From CAIZQW01 sp964459675 (lineage in GTDB: Bacteria > Verrucomicrobiota > Kiritimatiellia > RFP12 > UBA1067): a stretch of DNA of 35,576 nucleotides. Location: positions 1 to 35,576 of the forward strand of contig CAYWNP010000010.1 of assembly GCA_964459675.1 (NCBI GenBank), written 5' to 3'. Below, piece by piece: positions 13,090 to 22,229 of this stretch. The stretch's first letter is position 1. Each line of letters starts with the position of its first letter. The position numbers and the translations under genes were made by a program. Below the pieces are notes generated by a model that saw only the letters and a program-made list of their open reading frames with translations, was not told the DNA's origin and did no database searches.

Positions 13090-13118
13090 AGTGTATCCTT
13101 TCGGCTACATGCTGTCAA
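13090..13118 (-). promoter_or_regulatory. Promoter of the HigB/HigA-like pair
   Basis: On the - strand TTGACA (13113-13118) and TACACT (13090-13095) are 17 bases apart, the same hexamers and spacing as the vapC promoter at 5589-5617. The -10 box ends 7 bases before the toxin ATG, leaving no room for a ribosome binding site. Confidence 0.75.
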
Positions 13119-13129
13119 TGAGAATAAAG

Positions 13130-13360
13130 GACAATTTCCCGCAGAGGCGCTGGGGCGCAGAGGATGAAAGAAAATGAAATCGGAACATGGTGGTATGAAT
13201 AACCTTGGAGAATATCTCCTCTGCGCCTCCGCGTCTCAGCGGGAGAAAGAATTGAGGACGCAAAGACGTGAAGACTCCGAGACTCAAAAGTAAGACCAAG
13301 GACAAGAAAGACCCTTTGAGTCTTAGAGTCTCATCGTCTCTGAGTCCTTTTTACAACACC
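13130..13360. repeat. Two palindromic intergenic repeats
   Basis: The first pair is a GCAGAGGCGC/GGCGCAGAGG-type arm (13134-13163) with an inverted counterpart (13216-13248, CTCCTCTGCGCCTCCGCG). The second pair is CCGAGACTCAAAAG (around 13278) against CTTTGAGTCTTAGAGTC (around 13314). They probably form long hairpins between the toxin-antitoxin unit and the transporter gene. The open frame through them (13105-13305) is translated repeat. Confidence 0.65.
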
Positions 13361-13362
13361 CC

Positions 13363-14625
13363 TTAATTGATCTCAGCTGGCTTCATGTTCGGAATGAGCA
13401 GATGCATGATGACGAAGGCCACAAGATAGGCGCTCCCGGCGATGACAAAAAGCGTCCAGTAACTGCCCGTGGTCTGAAGGATATATCCGGCGGACTGCGA
13501 GAAGGCCAGTGCCGAAAGCGAACCGAACATGCCCCCGAGTCCAACAACTGAGGCGACTGCCTGTTTCGGGAAAAGATCGGAGACGAGGGTGAAGAGATTG
13601 GCGGCCCAACCTTGATGCGCGGATGCTGCGAGTCCTATCAGGCACGTGGCAACCCAGAGGTTCGAGGCCTGTGCGGCGAAGACCACCGGCACCACGGCAA
13701 GGGCACAGATGAGCAAGGCTGTCTTGCGACTCGCATTGACCGACCAGCCGCGTTTAATAAGCGAGCCTGACAACCAACCTCCGGCAATGCTGCCGACGGT
13801 GGTCATAGTGTAGATCACCACCAGCGGCGGACCGAGTGTCGCGAGATCGAGTCCGTATTGCTTGTGCAGAAACTTCGGCAACCAGTAGAGATAGAACCAC
13901 CAGATCGGCGCGCTCAGGGACATCCCCACCACAAACGCCCAGGTCTGGCGAAAGCGCAATAAAGCAGTCCAAGAAATCTTCTGCTGGGCCGGCTCAGGCG
14001 GATCGCTCTGGATATGCTGCAACTCCTCTGGCGAGACATACACTGATTCGGCTGGCAACGCATAGAGCCAATACCAAAAGATCAGCCAGACAAAACCCGT
14101 CGCGCCCAGAACAATGAACGCCATCTGCCAGCCATAATGCAGTGTCAGCCAGGGAACCACGAGCGGTGCAAGAATGGCGCCGACATTGGAACCTGAATTA
14201 AAAACTCCCGTGGCCAGCGCACGTTCGCGCCGGGGGAACCACTCCGTCACAGCCTTGACTGCGGCGGGGAAGTTGCCTGCCTCTCCCAAACCTAGGGCAA
14301 ACCGCGCGGCACCAAAACCCAAAACGCCACGGGCCAGCGCATGTGCCATGGCGGCCAAGCTCCATGCAAAGATGGAGAGCGCATAGCCGTGACGTGTCCC
14401 GATCCAATCGATTAATCTTCCAAAGCCTAACAGGCCGATGGCATACGCGGCCTGAAACGCCATGACAATGCGGGCATATTCCATCTCGCTCCAGCCCAAA
14501 TCCTTTTCAAGTATCGGAGCCAGAAGCCCCAGCACCTGACGATCCATATAGTTGATCGTCGTCGCTGCGAAGATCAATCCGCATACTGTCCAGCGGAAAC
14601 CCAGTGTTTTGTTATTGCTTTGCAT
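13363..14625 (-). CDS. MFS transporter, ExuT/anion:cation symporter type
   Basis: The 420-aa protein has 12 predicted membrane segments and no signal peptide. Family marks include INYMDRQVLGLLAPIL in the first helix, GRLIDWIGTRHGYALSIFAWS at the A-motif position and GLGEAGNFPAAVKAVTEWFPRRERALATG, the conserved stretch of the hexuronate (ExuT) and related organic-anion transporters. It likely imports a uronate or similar sugar acid with protons across the inner membrane. It opens the carbohydrate catabolic region, which fits uptake of oligosaccharide breakdown products. Substrate not proven. Confidence 0.9.
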   Translation of the reverse strand: MQSNNKTLGFRWTVCGLIFAATTINYMDRQVLGLLAPILEKDLGWSEMEYARIVMAFQAAYAIGLLGFGRLIDWIGTRHGYALSIFAWSLAAMAHALARGVLGFGAARFALGLGEAGNFPAAVKAVTEWFPRRERALATGVFNSGSNVGAILAPLVVPWLTLHYGWQMAFIVLGATGFVWLIFWYWLYALPAESVYVSPEELQHIQSDPPEPAQQKISWTALLRFRQTWAFVVGMSLSAPIWWFYLYWLPKFLHKQYGLDLATLGPPLVVIYTMTTVGSIAGGWLSGSLIKRGWSVNASRKTALLICALAVVPVVFAAQASNLWVATCLIGLAASAHQGWAANLFTLVSDLFPKQAVASVVGLGGMFGSLSALAFSQSAGYILQTTGSYWTLFVIAGSAYLVAFVIMHLLIPNMKPAEIN

Positions 14626-14651
14626 TTAGCTTTGCTTAGACCTTGATTTTT

Positions 14652-14711
14652 TTGACAGGATTAACAGGATTAGAATTCAGGATCAAACAATCCTATAAAT
14701 CCTGTCGAAAA
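14652..14711. repeat. GACAGGATT palindromic repeat
   Basis: TTGACAGGATTAACAGGATT (14652-14671) faces AATCCTATAAATCCTGTCGA (14689-14708). The two arms pair over most of their length. The same element with small changes is at 29715-29777, and a half copy is near 201-235. A CTCAGTGCTCTGCG tail follows, as in the other full copy. Confidence 0.75.
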
Positions 14712-14797
14712 TAATTCTCCTCAGTGCTCTGCGCTTGTCCACCGTAGCCGTATCCGCGAAGGTGGATGCCTCTGTGATAAAGAGGCTGTTGTGCTAC

Positions 14798-17239
14798 CTA
14801 CTTCAGTTCCACAACCTTCTCTATAAGGGGTTCGGCAGTCGCGGTCTGCCAGACATCGGGGACTAGTTTGTCATCAGCCTCGGCTTTGGCAACGACAACG
14901 ACCTCCAGCTCTTTGCCGACCATCTCAGCTGTGAGCGGGAAGTAATAGGTGGTGTTGCCGGAGCGTTTGCCAGCGTTATTCTCAAAGCCATTGCAAGGGA
15001 AGGAGGGCGCCCGATCCGGGGCTCCAATATATCCGCCGTCCTTTGTGCGCAAGGCCACGTATGCCCCCTCTGGACCATGTTTTCCATTCAAGGCGACACA
15101 GAGATAACCGCCCTTCACAAACTCATCCACCTGGATCGTTCCGGACCAGGCCTTGGTAAATTTCATGCCTGCATAGGCCCCGAAGAGGTTGGAGGCTCTC
15201 CAGGTCGCACGAGGCAGGGACTTCTCGCCAACATATGCATTCACCTCGGAAAGGACACAGCCAAACTTGGGAAACCGCACATAGCGGACCTTCATACCCT
15301 TGGGCAACCTGATCCAGCTCTTCTCCCCGTGAATATAGGGGATGGTTGTCCAGCTCTTCAAGTCCGCCGAGACTTCAGCCTTCGAGCCCCCCTCCCCTTC
15401 CAACAAATCACCTAAGGCGTATTGGTTGGGAGCAATCAGCTCAATGATCTCAGGAGCGATCACCGCTCCAAAATCTATGCGGAGGGGTGCATCCTCTGTC
15501 ACACGACCATCACGGCCACGCCGGCCTTTCACATAATAGGTCGTCTCAGGATCACCGTCAAACAGGTAACGATCCCAGAGTCCGCGTCCGACAAAGGTAC
15601 GCTGATTGAAGAAGGCATCGCGTGCTGCTTTGACTGCAGGGATCTTTGTCGGTCCGGAACGGACCTCGGAGCGCGCTTCCAGCGCATTGCTGTCCGCAGC
15701 AAAACAGGTCGCCTCATAAAGCGCCTCTGCATCCGCTGGCAGCTTTGCGGGAGAGAGGGTCGTGAGTTTGCGGTGCCAGGGGCTTTTCAGTTTTGCACCC
15801 TCGAAGGAGACTGCGACGGGTTCACACTTTGCAAAGTCCTTCAACGGCTTGCCATTGAGCATGGCTGTTGAAAATTTCCGGGAGCCAGGCTGAAGGGTCA
15901 GCGGTACTGACGTCCCGGGACGTCCCAGCAGACGGATAAGGACGGGCTTGTCAGGCATATCGCGAACCACTTCATAGTCACAGCCTGAAACACCAACCTC
16001 CTGGCACTTCGCTGTGGTGGCCAGCAAAAGGCAGGAGCGGAAGGCAGGAATGGTGACCACGCAGCTTTCGCCGGATTGATAGGTCCCTAGAATTTTTTCA
16101 GTAGGATGCAGCTGACGCACAGCCACCGGCTTTTCAGGTTCCAACCCCATCTCCCCGACGGGAAGCGTATAGGTCAGGGGCTCCCATGTCAGGTTACGCA
16201 GCGTCAACAGGCGGGTCTTCGCATCGCCTCGCGCCACGGCATTCGGCCCAAAAGTCGCGGGAGGGAGCGCAGTCGCGTTGATGAGAATATCGCGATAGCG
16301 ACGTGCCAGATTAAAGATACGGGCGAATTTCGGATACTCGTCATCCCGCAGAAGCCAGGGATTCCCATAGACCTCAGGTGCCAGGATCAGATTACGGCCA
16401 AAGGCTTGCAGAATCATGTCGTCATCAAAGAAATCCACGCAGGAGGAGATGCAGACACCATGATCCTCATAGAGACGGCTGAAATCCTTCGTATTGCCAC
16501 GGCTGATGGCTCCCGCACGGTTATGGGGCGCAGTTGTACTATTGGAAATATGGACATCAATGTAGGTCTCCTGTCCATCCCAGAGCTGGGTCGTCATGAG
16601 GGCGAGCCCCTCGGGTCCCAACGGCAGGCGATGATTGAGGGCGATCAGGTCCGGACTATGGACGCGTGATGCCTCCATCATGCGAATGAAGGCCCCCTCT
16701 TTTTCCGGACGCAAATTTCCGCAGACCTGGTCGAATTTGTAGAGCGCCCAGTTATAGTCCCGGCAGAGTCCAGCCATCATGTCAATACGGGCCTTTTCCT
16801 CTTCGGGCGTATCCCCAAAACCATCCGGACCGCCCCAGTGCCCGAGGCGCGTGCCCATATCGGCCGCCACCTTGACAACCTTGTCCAATCCGCGAGGGAA
16901 CTGTTTCTTGAAGCGATCGGATTGGTTCAGGATGCCACTGAACCCCTTGCCGTCCACGAAACCCGCATCAAAGGCATAGATGTCCAGCGTCATACCATAC
17001 TCATCATGGAGCCACTTGAAGAAGCCCAGATTCGCCAGCGTCTGCTCCTCAGTCGGACCTTCATTGGTGTTATTGATCCACGAGAAATACTGAGACTTTG
17101 CCGGCGTCGTCTGTTCAGCGCCCGCCTTTGGGTGTTTCTGGCTCTCCGTCGCAGCAAACAAGGATGTATTAAAAAGGAACGGGGTGAGCCAAACAAGGCG
17201 TGATAAAAATTGCAACTTTTTCTTAGCAGGTACCGTCAT
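14798..17239 (-). CDS. Exported GH36-like glycosidase with discoidin-like domain
   Basis: The 813-aa protein starts at 17239 (GGAGAG upstream) with a signal peptide ending near LFAA (residues 27-30). A TIM-barrel catalytic region (about 50-370) carries YAFDAGFVDGKGF, then RLGHWGGPDGFGD, and KFD (168-170, in ALYKFDQVCGN), which matches the nucleophile position of GH36/GH31-type (clan GH-D) alpha-galactosidases. A beta-sandwich follows. At about 560-680 there is a discoidin/F5-8C-like carbohydrate-binding domain (LRIDFGAVIAPEIIELIAP, WIRLPKGMKVRYVRFPKFG). It is probably a periplasmic alpha-galactosidase-like enzyme acting on polysaccharide side chains; linkage unknown. The acid/base residue was not assigned. 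Confidence 0.72.
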   Translation of the reverse strand: MTVPAKKKLQFLSRLVWLTPFLFNTSLFAATESQKHPKAGAEQTTPAKSQYFSWINNTNEGPTEEQTLANLGFFKWLHDEYGMTLDIYAFDAGFVDGKGFSGILNQSDRFKKQFPRGLDKVVKVAADMGTRLGHWGGPDGFGDTPEEEKARIDMMAGLCRDYNWALYKFDQVCGNLRPEKEGAFIRMMEASRVHSPDLIALNHRLPLGPEGLALMTTQLWDGQETYIDVHISNSTTAPHNRAGAISRGNTKDFSRLYEDHGVCISSCVDFFDDDMILQAFGRNLILAPEVYGNPWLLRDDEYPKFARIFNLARRYRDILINATALPPATFGPNAVARGDAKTRLLTLRNLTWEPLTYTLPVGEMGLEPEKPVAVRQLHPTEKILGTYQSGESCVVTIPAFRSCLLLATTAKCQEVGVSGCDYEVVRDMPDKPVLIRLLGRPGTSVPLTLQPGSRKFSTAMLNGKPLKDFAKCEPVAVSFEGAKLKSPWHRKLTTLSPAKLPADAEALYEATCFAADSNALEARSEVRSGPTKIPAVKAARDAFFNQRTFVGRGLWDRYLFDGDPETTYYVKGRRGRDGRVTEDAPLRIDFGAVIAPEIIELIAPNQYALGDLLEGEGGSKAEVSADLKSWTTIPYIHGEKSWIRLPKGMKVRYVRFPKFGCVLSEVNAYVGEKSLPRATWRASNLFGAYAGMKFTKAWSGTIQVDEFVKGGYLCVALNGKHGPEGAYVALRTKDGGYIGAPDRAPSFPCNGFENNAGKRSGNTTYYFPLTAEMVGKELEVVVVAKAEADDKLVPDVWQTATAEPLIEKVVELK

Positions 17240-17355
17240 ATTTCTCTCCACTTTTGAGGAGTATACTATTGCACATGTTAAGCGAAAAAGCAAGTCACCC
17301 AAGCTTATTTAATGCGAGAGAAATAGTGAAATGATGAAGGCTCTGCGTGATGAGT

Positions 17356-17991
17356 CTACTTCCGTTTGAGCACCAGAAGAGGTGCCTTCCAGTCGGCGCC
17401 ACCCTTGACGTTGAAGCCGCCATTCTCAATCAGCAACACGTCTTCGCCGTTCATCTTTTTGGCTGTGATCCGGAGTGCCTGAGAGCTGTTCAGATCCATG
17501 AGGATGTCACCGGACCAGATAAGCTCCGGTGATTCTGTTTTACCACCCTCTTTGAAACTAATGGCGCTGAAGAGCTGGTTCCCCTTCTTACCCAGCGGTT
17601 TCATACTGGCCAAATCGTCAGCGTCCGTCACACAGCCAACAACCTTCCAGTCGCCCATGACCTTTTGGTTCGGTTTGAAGATGCCATCCTAACTGAACTT
17701 GCCAGCTGTGGCGCTCTTCTTCTGTCCGGCAAACTCAACGGTCACTTGCACCCCTGGCTTGCTCCAACCCCAGACTGGAACCTTCATCTCACGTTGTAAA
17801 ACCGCGTTGTCGCAGAACGGCGAGCCCAGCTCAATCTCCATCTTAGGAGCAGTGACCGTCTTTGTTGCTTCCAGTTTCGCACTCTCGGCCTCTTCGTTCT
17901 CCTGCGCCCACAGAGGTGCGGGCGAGATCATCCATGTTGACACTATTGCGACGAACGCTACACGACTGAATCGACTCCGCTGCTTCTGCAT
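17356..17991 (-). pseudogene. Decayed SGNH/sialate O-acetylesterase remnant
   Basis: The N-terminal part (17689-17991) has a signal peptide (to about residue 29) followed by GSPFCDNAVLQREMKVPVWG, the start of sialate O-acetylesterase-like SGNH proteins. It stops at TAG (17689-17691) after only 100 residues. The same frame then continues with a C-terminal module (DGIFKPNQKVMGDWKVVG through to LLVLKRK, ending at 17356) homologous to the C terminus of the DUF6288-like protein at 29830. The TAG falls where the homologue has a Tyr. Almost the whole catalytic domain (several hundred residues in relatives, including GDS and DxxH) is missing. Hence an internal deletion plus a nonsense change; unlikely to be functional. 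Confidence 0.8.
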
Positions 17992-18026
17992 GTCATTATC
18001 CTCTTTTATGCCTTAAGACATGCGGG

Positions 18027-20528
18027 CTACTCTGTCCATTCCTTCACGAAGCGTTGCCAGGCGGTCTGGCACTCCTTCTCATCACCGATCACCCCCCAGA
18101 TTCGCGTCCAGTGGAAGGCTTGACCTGCCAGAGGAAGGTGACGTTCTGCTGACGTTCGTTTGACTAAGAGCGGGTCTGTCGCGAGCGGTGTACGGCGATG
18201 AAGCTCGTCCACGAGCTTCGCAAGGCGGGGACCGACAAACCAGGGAGTAATTGCATCCTTCCGATTACGATAGTTGCGAGGGGCCATATACTCAATAATG
18301 GGTTTGTCATCCGTGTTGACGGGATACTTGGCGAAGAGCTCCTTGGCTCCTGTGACATTGCCACAATAGAAGAAAAGGATCGTTCGGGAATCCAAGGGGA
18401 GCAGAAGGTTATCCATATCGCGGGCGGTTTTTCCCTCAACCGAAGTACGCCGATCCTCACGGCTGTCGAGCGAGCAGGCCGGCAAAGGGGAGTCATCCTT
18501 ATGCCCTGCAAAAGCGATAACCTCATCCCCTGGCTGGAAGTTGTTACGCCACAGCGATACTTGGCCAAAGACCTCCAGCATAGTTCTGGCAATGGTGAAA
18601 AGCTCAGCCTCTGTCACTTGATAGAGCGGCAGCCACTGAAAAAAGACTCCTCCGGGTTCTAGGCGAGCCTTGACGCTCTCAAAGTGCTCCTTGCTATAGA
18701 GACTGCCTGCTCCCGAACGGAAGGGAACAAAGAGATCCGAGTTGATCACATTGAATGATTCACGGGTCGCCATCAAGGTGTGGCGGCCGTCCTCGGCCAG
18801 CACCTTGGCGCGCGGATCAGAGAAGAGTCCGCCTGTAAAGTCCATGCCCTCAACATTCGTCATGTATTTCTTTGAGGCCTCAATGACCTCTGGGACTAAC
18901 TCACAGGCAACCACGCGCTTCACGTTGCTGAACCGTGAGTCCAGCGCGCCGCCAGCCGTGGTCCCTGTTCCCAGTCCTAAAAAGAAGATGCTCTCCGTGG
19001 AGGGATAGATCATGAGGGGCACATCGGATTGCATCCTTTGCTGCATGTAAGCCCCTGTCGAACCTAATCCATAATGGGAATTCACCTTGATGGAGAGTCC
19101 ATACCGGTTGCGCGCCACGGCAACGGTACAGTCGCTACCCTCCCACGTCTCAAGGATCTCCTCGCGCGGACGCAACGGATCAATGCTGTTGACCGGAAGT
19201 CCCCTTGGATTCAGAACGGTGACGAGGAGAAGCAGCATGATTACACAGCCGGCCTTCAGCAGAATGCCACCCCTGTTCCACCCGACAGGGAAGAGCAGCG
19301 CCGCAACAAGGTAGAGTGCTGCCAGCACCTGCAAGGTCCCCCACATCCCAAAGCTCTTCAGAAAAAGAAAACCGCAAGCTAACGACCCCAGAATAGCGCC
19401 TGCTGTATTAATCGCGGCGAGATGACCCAGACTTTGGCCTGCAGAGTTCGCATGCCCCTCCTCCGCCTTCATCAGAAAGGGAAAGAGAATACCGAGAAGC
19501 AGTGCCGGAAGCGCAATGGCAAGGATGACCTTACCAAAAATCAGCCCGAGATAGTCGAGCCAAACCCCTTTAGAAACGATAATTTGCAGTGAGTTTGTCA
19601 GCCAGATAAAGACGAACGGCATTGCCACAACAGCGATGCCTCCCGCCAACATGACAAGGGCCAGGACCAAACGAGGAGCGAGCGAGAGACGTGCGAGCCT
19701 GGAGCTGATGAGGGCGCCACCGGCGAGTGCGACCAGGAGTACCACCAAGATTGCAGAAAACGTATAGACCGAGTTCTCCAGAACTTGCGCGAACATCCGC
19801 GTCCAGAGCACCTCCAACGCGAGGACCCCAAAGCCAGAGAGGAATCCGACGCCCAGGAGCATCCAGTGCCCCCTTGGTTGGACATTTTTGACAGCAGCTG
19901 ATGCCTGAACTGGCTCCGGAATATCTGACGCAGCCTTTTGTGAAAGGGAAAAGGCCAAGAGCGCGACTGACATTGTGACGGAAACAGCCACACCACAGGT
20001 CCCATTAAATCCCAGCCAGAGTGGCAGACAGAACCCTGCCAAGCCAGCACCAACGGCTGCACCCAGCGTGTTAATGCCGTAGAGGAGCGCCGAGGTCTTG
20101 CCAAAGGCAGAGAGGTTCCGGATCGCATGCTGCCCCATGACCGGAATGGTCCCGCCCATAAAGAAAGCAGGCGGAAAGATCAACAATACGGCAAGGGCAA
20201 ACTTGACAAGTAGCAAGAGTGGCTGCGAGTCCACACGCTGATAGAGCATGGGAAAAATCTGATAGAAGAGGTCCAGAATACCGAAATAGAGCAGTGCTGT
20301 GACAGCAATGCCCACCTCGAGCCAGACATAGAGACGAAGAGGATTTTTCAGTCGCGCTGAACGGCCGCCCCAGAACCAGCTGCCCACTGCAAGCCCCGCA
20401 AAGAAGGCCGCCAAGGTGACCGCAGCAGCCTGAGACGTGCTGCCGAAGAGCAGGCCCAGCTGTTTCATCCAGAGCACTTGATAGATGAGCCCTGCAAAGC
20501 CCGAGAGAAAGACTAAAATATAAACCAT
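18027..20528 (-). CDS. Membrane-fused spermidine synthase-like protein
   Basis: The 833-aa protein starts with an MFS-like or polytopic region of at least 12 membrane helices (residues about 1-440), beginning MVYILVFLSGFAGLIYQVLWM. That is the usual start of the fused spermidine synthase family. A cytoplasmic-type methyltransferase/aminopropyltransferase domain follows (about 470-720) with the SAM-site motif FFLGLGTGTTAGGALD, ACELVPEV and NVINSDLFVPFRSGAGSLYS. Fusion proteins of this kind are widespread, and polyamine synthesis has not been shown for most. The C-terminal 100 residues are unassigned. It sits alone between repeat-rich gaps. Confidence 0.85.
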   Translation of the reverse strand: MVYILVFLSGFAGLIYQVLWMKQLGLLFGSTSQAAAVTLAAFFAGLAVGSWFWGGRSARLKNPLRLYVWLEVGIAVTALLYFGILDLFYQIFPMLYQRVDSQPLLLLVKFALAVLLIFPPAFFMGGTIPVMGQHAIRNLSAFGKTSALLYGINTLGAAVGAGLAGFCLPLWLGFNGTCGVAVSVTMSVALLAFSLSQKAASDIPEPVQASAAVKNVQPRGHWMLLGVGFLSGFGVLALEVLWTRMFAQVLENSVYTFSAILVVLLVALAGGALISSRLARLSLAPRLVLALVMLAGGIAVVAMPFVFIWLTNSLQIIVSKGVWLDYLGLIFGKVILAIALPALLLGILFPFLMKAEEGHANSAGQSLGHLAAINTAGAILGSLACGFLFLKSFGMWGTLQVLAALYLVAALLFPVGWNRGGILLKAGCVIMLLLLVTVLNPRGLPVNSIDPLRPREEILETWEGSDCTVAVARNRYGLSIKVNSHYGLGSTGAYMQQRMQSDVPLMIYPSTESIFFLGLGTGTTAGGALDSRFSNVKRVVACELVPEVIEASKKYMTNVEGMDFTGGLFSDPRAKVLAEDGRHTLMATRESFNVINSDLFVPFRSGAGSLYSKEHFESVKARLEPGGVFFQWLPLYQVTEAELFTIARTMLEVFGQVSLWRNNFQPGDEVIAFAGHKDDSPLPACSLDSREDRRTSVEGKTARDMDNLLLPLDSRTILFFYCGNVTGAKELFAKYPVNTDDKPIIEYMAPRNYRNRKDAITPWFVGPRLAKLVDELHRRTPLATDPLLVKRTSAERHLPLAGQAFHWTRIWGVIGDEKECQTAWQRFVKEWTE

Positions 20529-20556
20529 CCGGAGTCCTTCGCGTTAACTGCAAAAA

Positions 20557-20639
20557 TTGCCTTATTGCGTTATTGCCTTATTGCGTTATTGATTAGACTT
20601 ACTGACACTTCTTAGACTTCCAAACTTACTGACACTTCT
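20557..20639. repeat. Short tandem repeats upstream of the spermidine synthase-like gene
   Basis: Two 16-base units TTGCCTTATTGCGTTA lie in tandem at 20557-20588, and ACTTACTGACACTTCT occurs at 20597-20612 and 20624-20639. A similar TTGCCTTATTGC stretch occurs at 28227-28260. Confidence 0.75.
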
Positions 20640-22054
20640 CACTGCCCCGCACCTTGCAAGAAAACATACACCGTGCCATGGGTCGAAAGGACAGGCGAGA
20701 TGAAGTTCATCAGTTCGCCATACGTCAGCCCGCCCGAGACATAGACCAACAACACGCTTGGCAAGGCGGATTTTCCGTCCTCTTTTCGCTTGCTGGCATC
20801 TTGCGAGAGATGCTTCTGCAACGCCTGTCCATCCGTAACCTTGACGGTCTGGGGTTTGAATGTCTGGCTCATGCCGTCCGCGCTGTAAATGGGCTCATTC
20901 CAGACCAACGACCCCGAAACCTTGCCGTTCGCGTTACCGAGATGAAGTTCCCACGGCTGACAAGGACGCCCCTCGGGCTTCAGCCACTCATTATTCGGGG
21001 CAAAAGCCCGATAATAAAGTTCAGCCCCTGTGGGTGGCTCGATCGCGACGACATCCATGGTCTCCATCATCGTCATCACCATGGCGACCTTACTGACAAT
21101 AGCTAACAGGAGATCCTTCCCGAAGGCGAGATGAACAAAGGGCGTTCCCGACTCTTTTTTTAACCCGACCACCTGTTCAATCACAGACGGGATCTGGACC
21201 TCATCGCAGAGCACCTTCTCCTTTTCAGACAAGCGACAAACAACACCATTTGTCCCCTTTGAGGTGTAGATCAATAAATTTAAATTTTTAGCCTCCGGCT
21301 TTCCATCCGAGGGCGCAGGCGTCATGATGACTGTCTGCAGGGAGCCCCCCTGAGAAACCAGCTCAGGATTGACCACCTGCTGGCCATATACTTCGCCTTG
21401 GTTGATTCGCCTGGGGACATCCAGGACGGCCGTGGGTTCGCTATAGAGCGAGGCCACGGAACGAAGTTCATCATGATCTGCAACCAACTCCCCGGCTTGC
21501 TTGACCCCTGCGGGGATTCTGAGCGAACCCGAAAAGACAAACCCCTCCTCGGGCAAGGTCTTCTCTGTGGTCTTATCAAAGATCAGCCGTTCAATCGGAT
21601 AGCTCTTTCCATCCTTTTCACGAACTGTCAACACGACCTTGTGCCCTCCCCGTGAGAGATGGGGCAACAGCGGATTCCGTGGCGCTCCAGATTTTAAGCC
21701 GATAAAGATTAAGGCGCGATGAATATCACTGGGTTTCGCATGCGCCCAAAGAAGAGCCTCATAGCCATGACTGCTCTCATGGCCGACCAAGAGAAACTCC
21801 GCCAGATCATTCGCTTTCAGCCCCGTGCTCTCAACCTGCACCTCAACCGTCTTCTCCTTGCGGTTCGCAATCAGCCCCGGTAGCACCAGCACATCCGCAT
21901 TCCCCTTGTTCGTAGCCAGATTGACTTCATACAGCGCCTTCACCTCGTTTGTACGTGCAGGCTTAGGCCCATAATTGTCATCAGGCCCCTGGGCCCATCC
22001 CATCGTAGCAAGGAGTAACCCCACCCCAAAAATACCACTGCACTGTCGCATCAT
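20639..22054 (-). CDS. Exported YdjY-domain protein
   Basis: The 471-aa protein has a signal peptide (MMRQCSGIFGVGLLLATMGWAQ) and a good ribosome binding site (AAGGAG). Residues about 45-160 match the YdjY-like domain (NADVLVLPGLIANRKEKTVEV, ESSHGYEALLWAHAKPSDIHRAL), which occurs in exported proteins of unknown function in planctomycetes and relatives. A similar, more diverged copy follows at about 170-350 (GFVFSGSLRIPAGVKQAGELVADHD). The C-terminal part (ALPSVLLVYVSGGLTYGELM) is reminiscent of an ExbD-like fold but without the N-terminal helix. No enzymatic motif seen. Role unknown; presumably periplasmic. Confidence 0.7.
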   Translation of the reverse strand: MMRQCSGIFGVGLLLATMGWAQGPDDNYGPKPARTNEVKALYEVNLATNKGNADVLVLPGLIANRKEKTVEVQVESTGLKANDLAEFLLVGHESSHGYEALLWAHAKPSDIHRALIFIGLKSGAPRNPLLPHLSRGGHKVVLTVREKDGKSYPIERLIFDKTTEKTLPEEGFVFSGSLRIPAGVKQAGELVADHDELRSVASLYSEPTAVLDVPRRINQGEVYGQQVVNPELVSQGGSLQTVIMTPAPSDGKPEAKNLNLLIYTSKGTNGVVCRLSEKEKVLCDEVQIPSVIEQVVGLKKESGTPFVHLAFGKDLLLAIVSKVAMVMTMMETMDVVAIEPPTGAELYYRAFAPNNEWLKPEGRPCQPWELHLGNANGKVSGSLVWNEPIYSADGMSQTFKPQTVKVTDGQALQKHLSQDASKRKEDGKSALPSVLLVYVSGGLTYGELMNFISPVLSTHGTVYVFLQGAGQ

Positions 22055-22079
22055 CTAAAAAACTCCTTGTCTATAGCTT

Positions 22080-22225
22080 GGCCAATTTCTCACGCACAAA
22101 GCCACGAAGCCACAAGGAAATTCAGGAAATTAAAAATATTTCTCTTCTTTGTGGCCTTGTGACTTTGTGCGATACAGTTATTCATTCGTGTGGTTCGCGA
22201 TATTCGGATGCTAAAAAATTGCACG
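22080..22225. repeat. Palindromic intergenic repeat
   Basis: TCACGCACAAAGCCACGAAG at about 22090 faces CTTTGTGGCCTTGTGACTTT at about 22147. A trailing GGTTCGC...ATTCGGATGCTAAAAAA (22192-22219) recurs at about 28271-28301. Confidence 0.7.
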
Positions 22226-22229
22226 CCTC

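Noticed and set aside
13105..13305. Open frame of 66 codons upstream of the MFS gene.
   Set aside because: It is made of palindromic repeat sequence and has no ribosome binding site.
2022..17691. TAG recoding (for example pyrrolysine) because two in-frame TAG codons interrupt coherent frames.
   Set aside because: Several intact genes end in TAG, including one followed directly by other stop codons (10200-10202), so TAG acts as stop; nonsense mutation is simpler.
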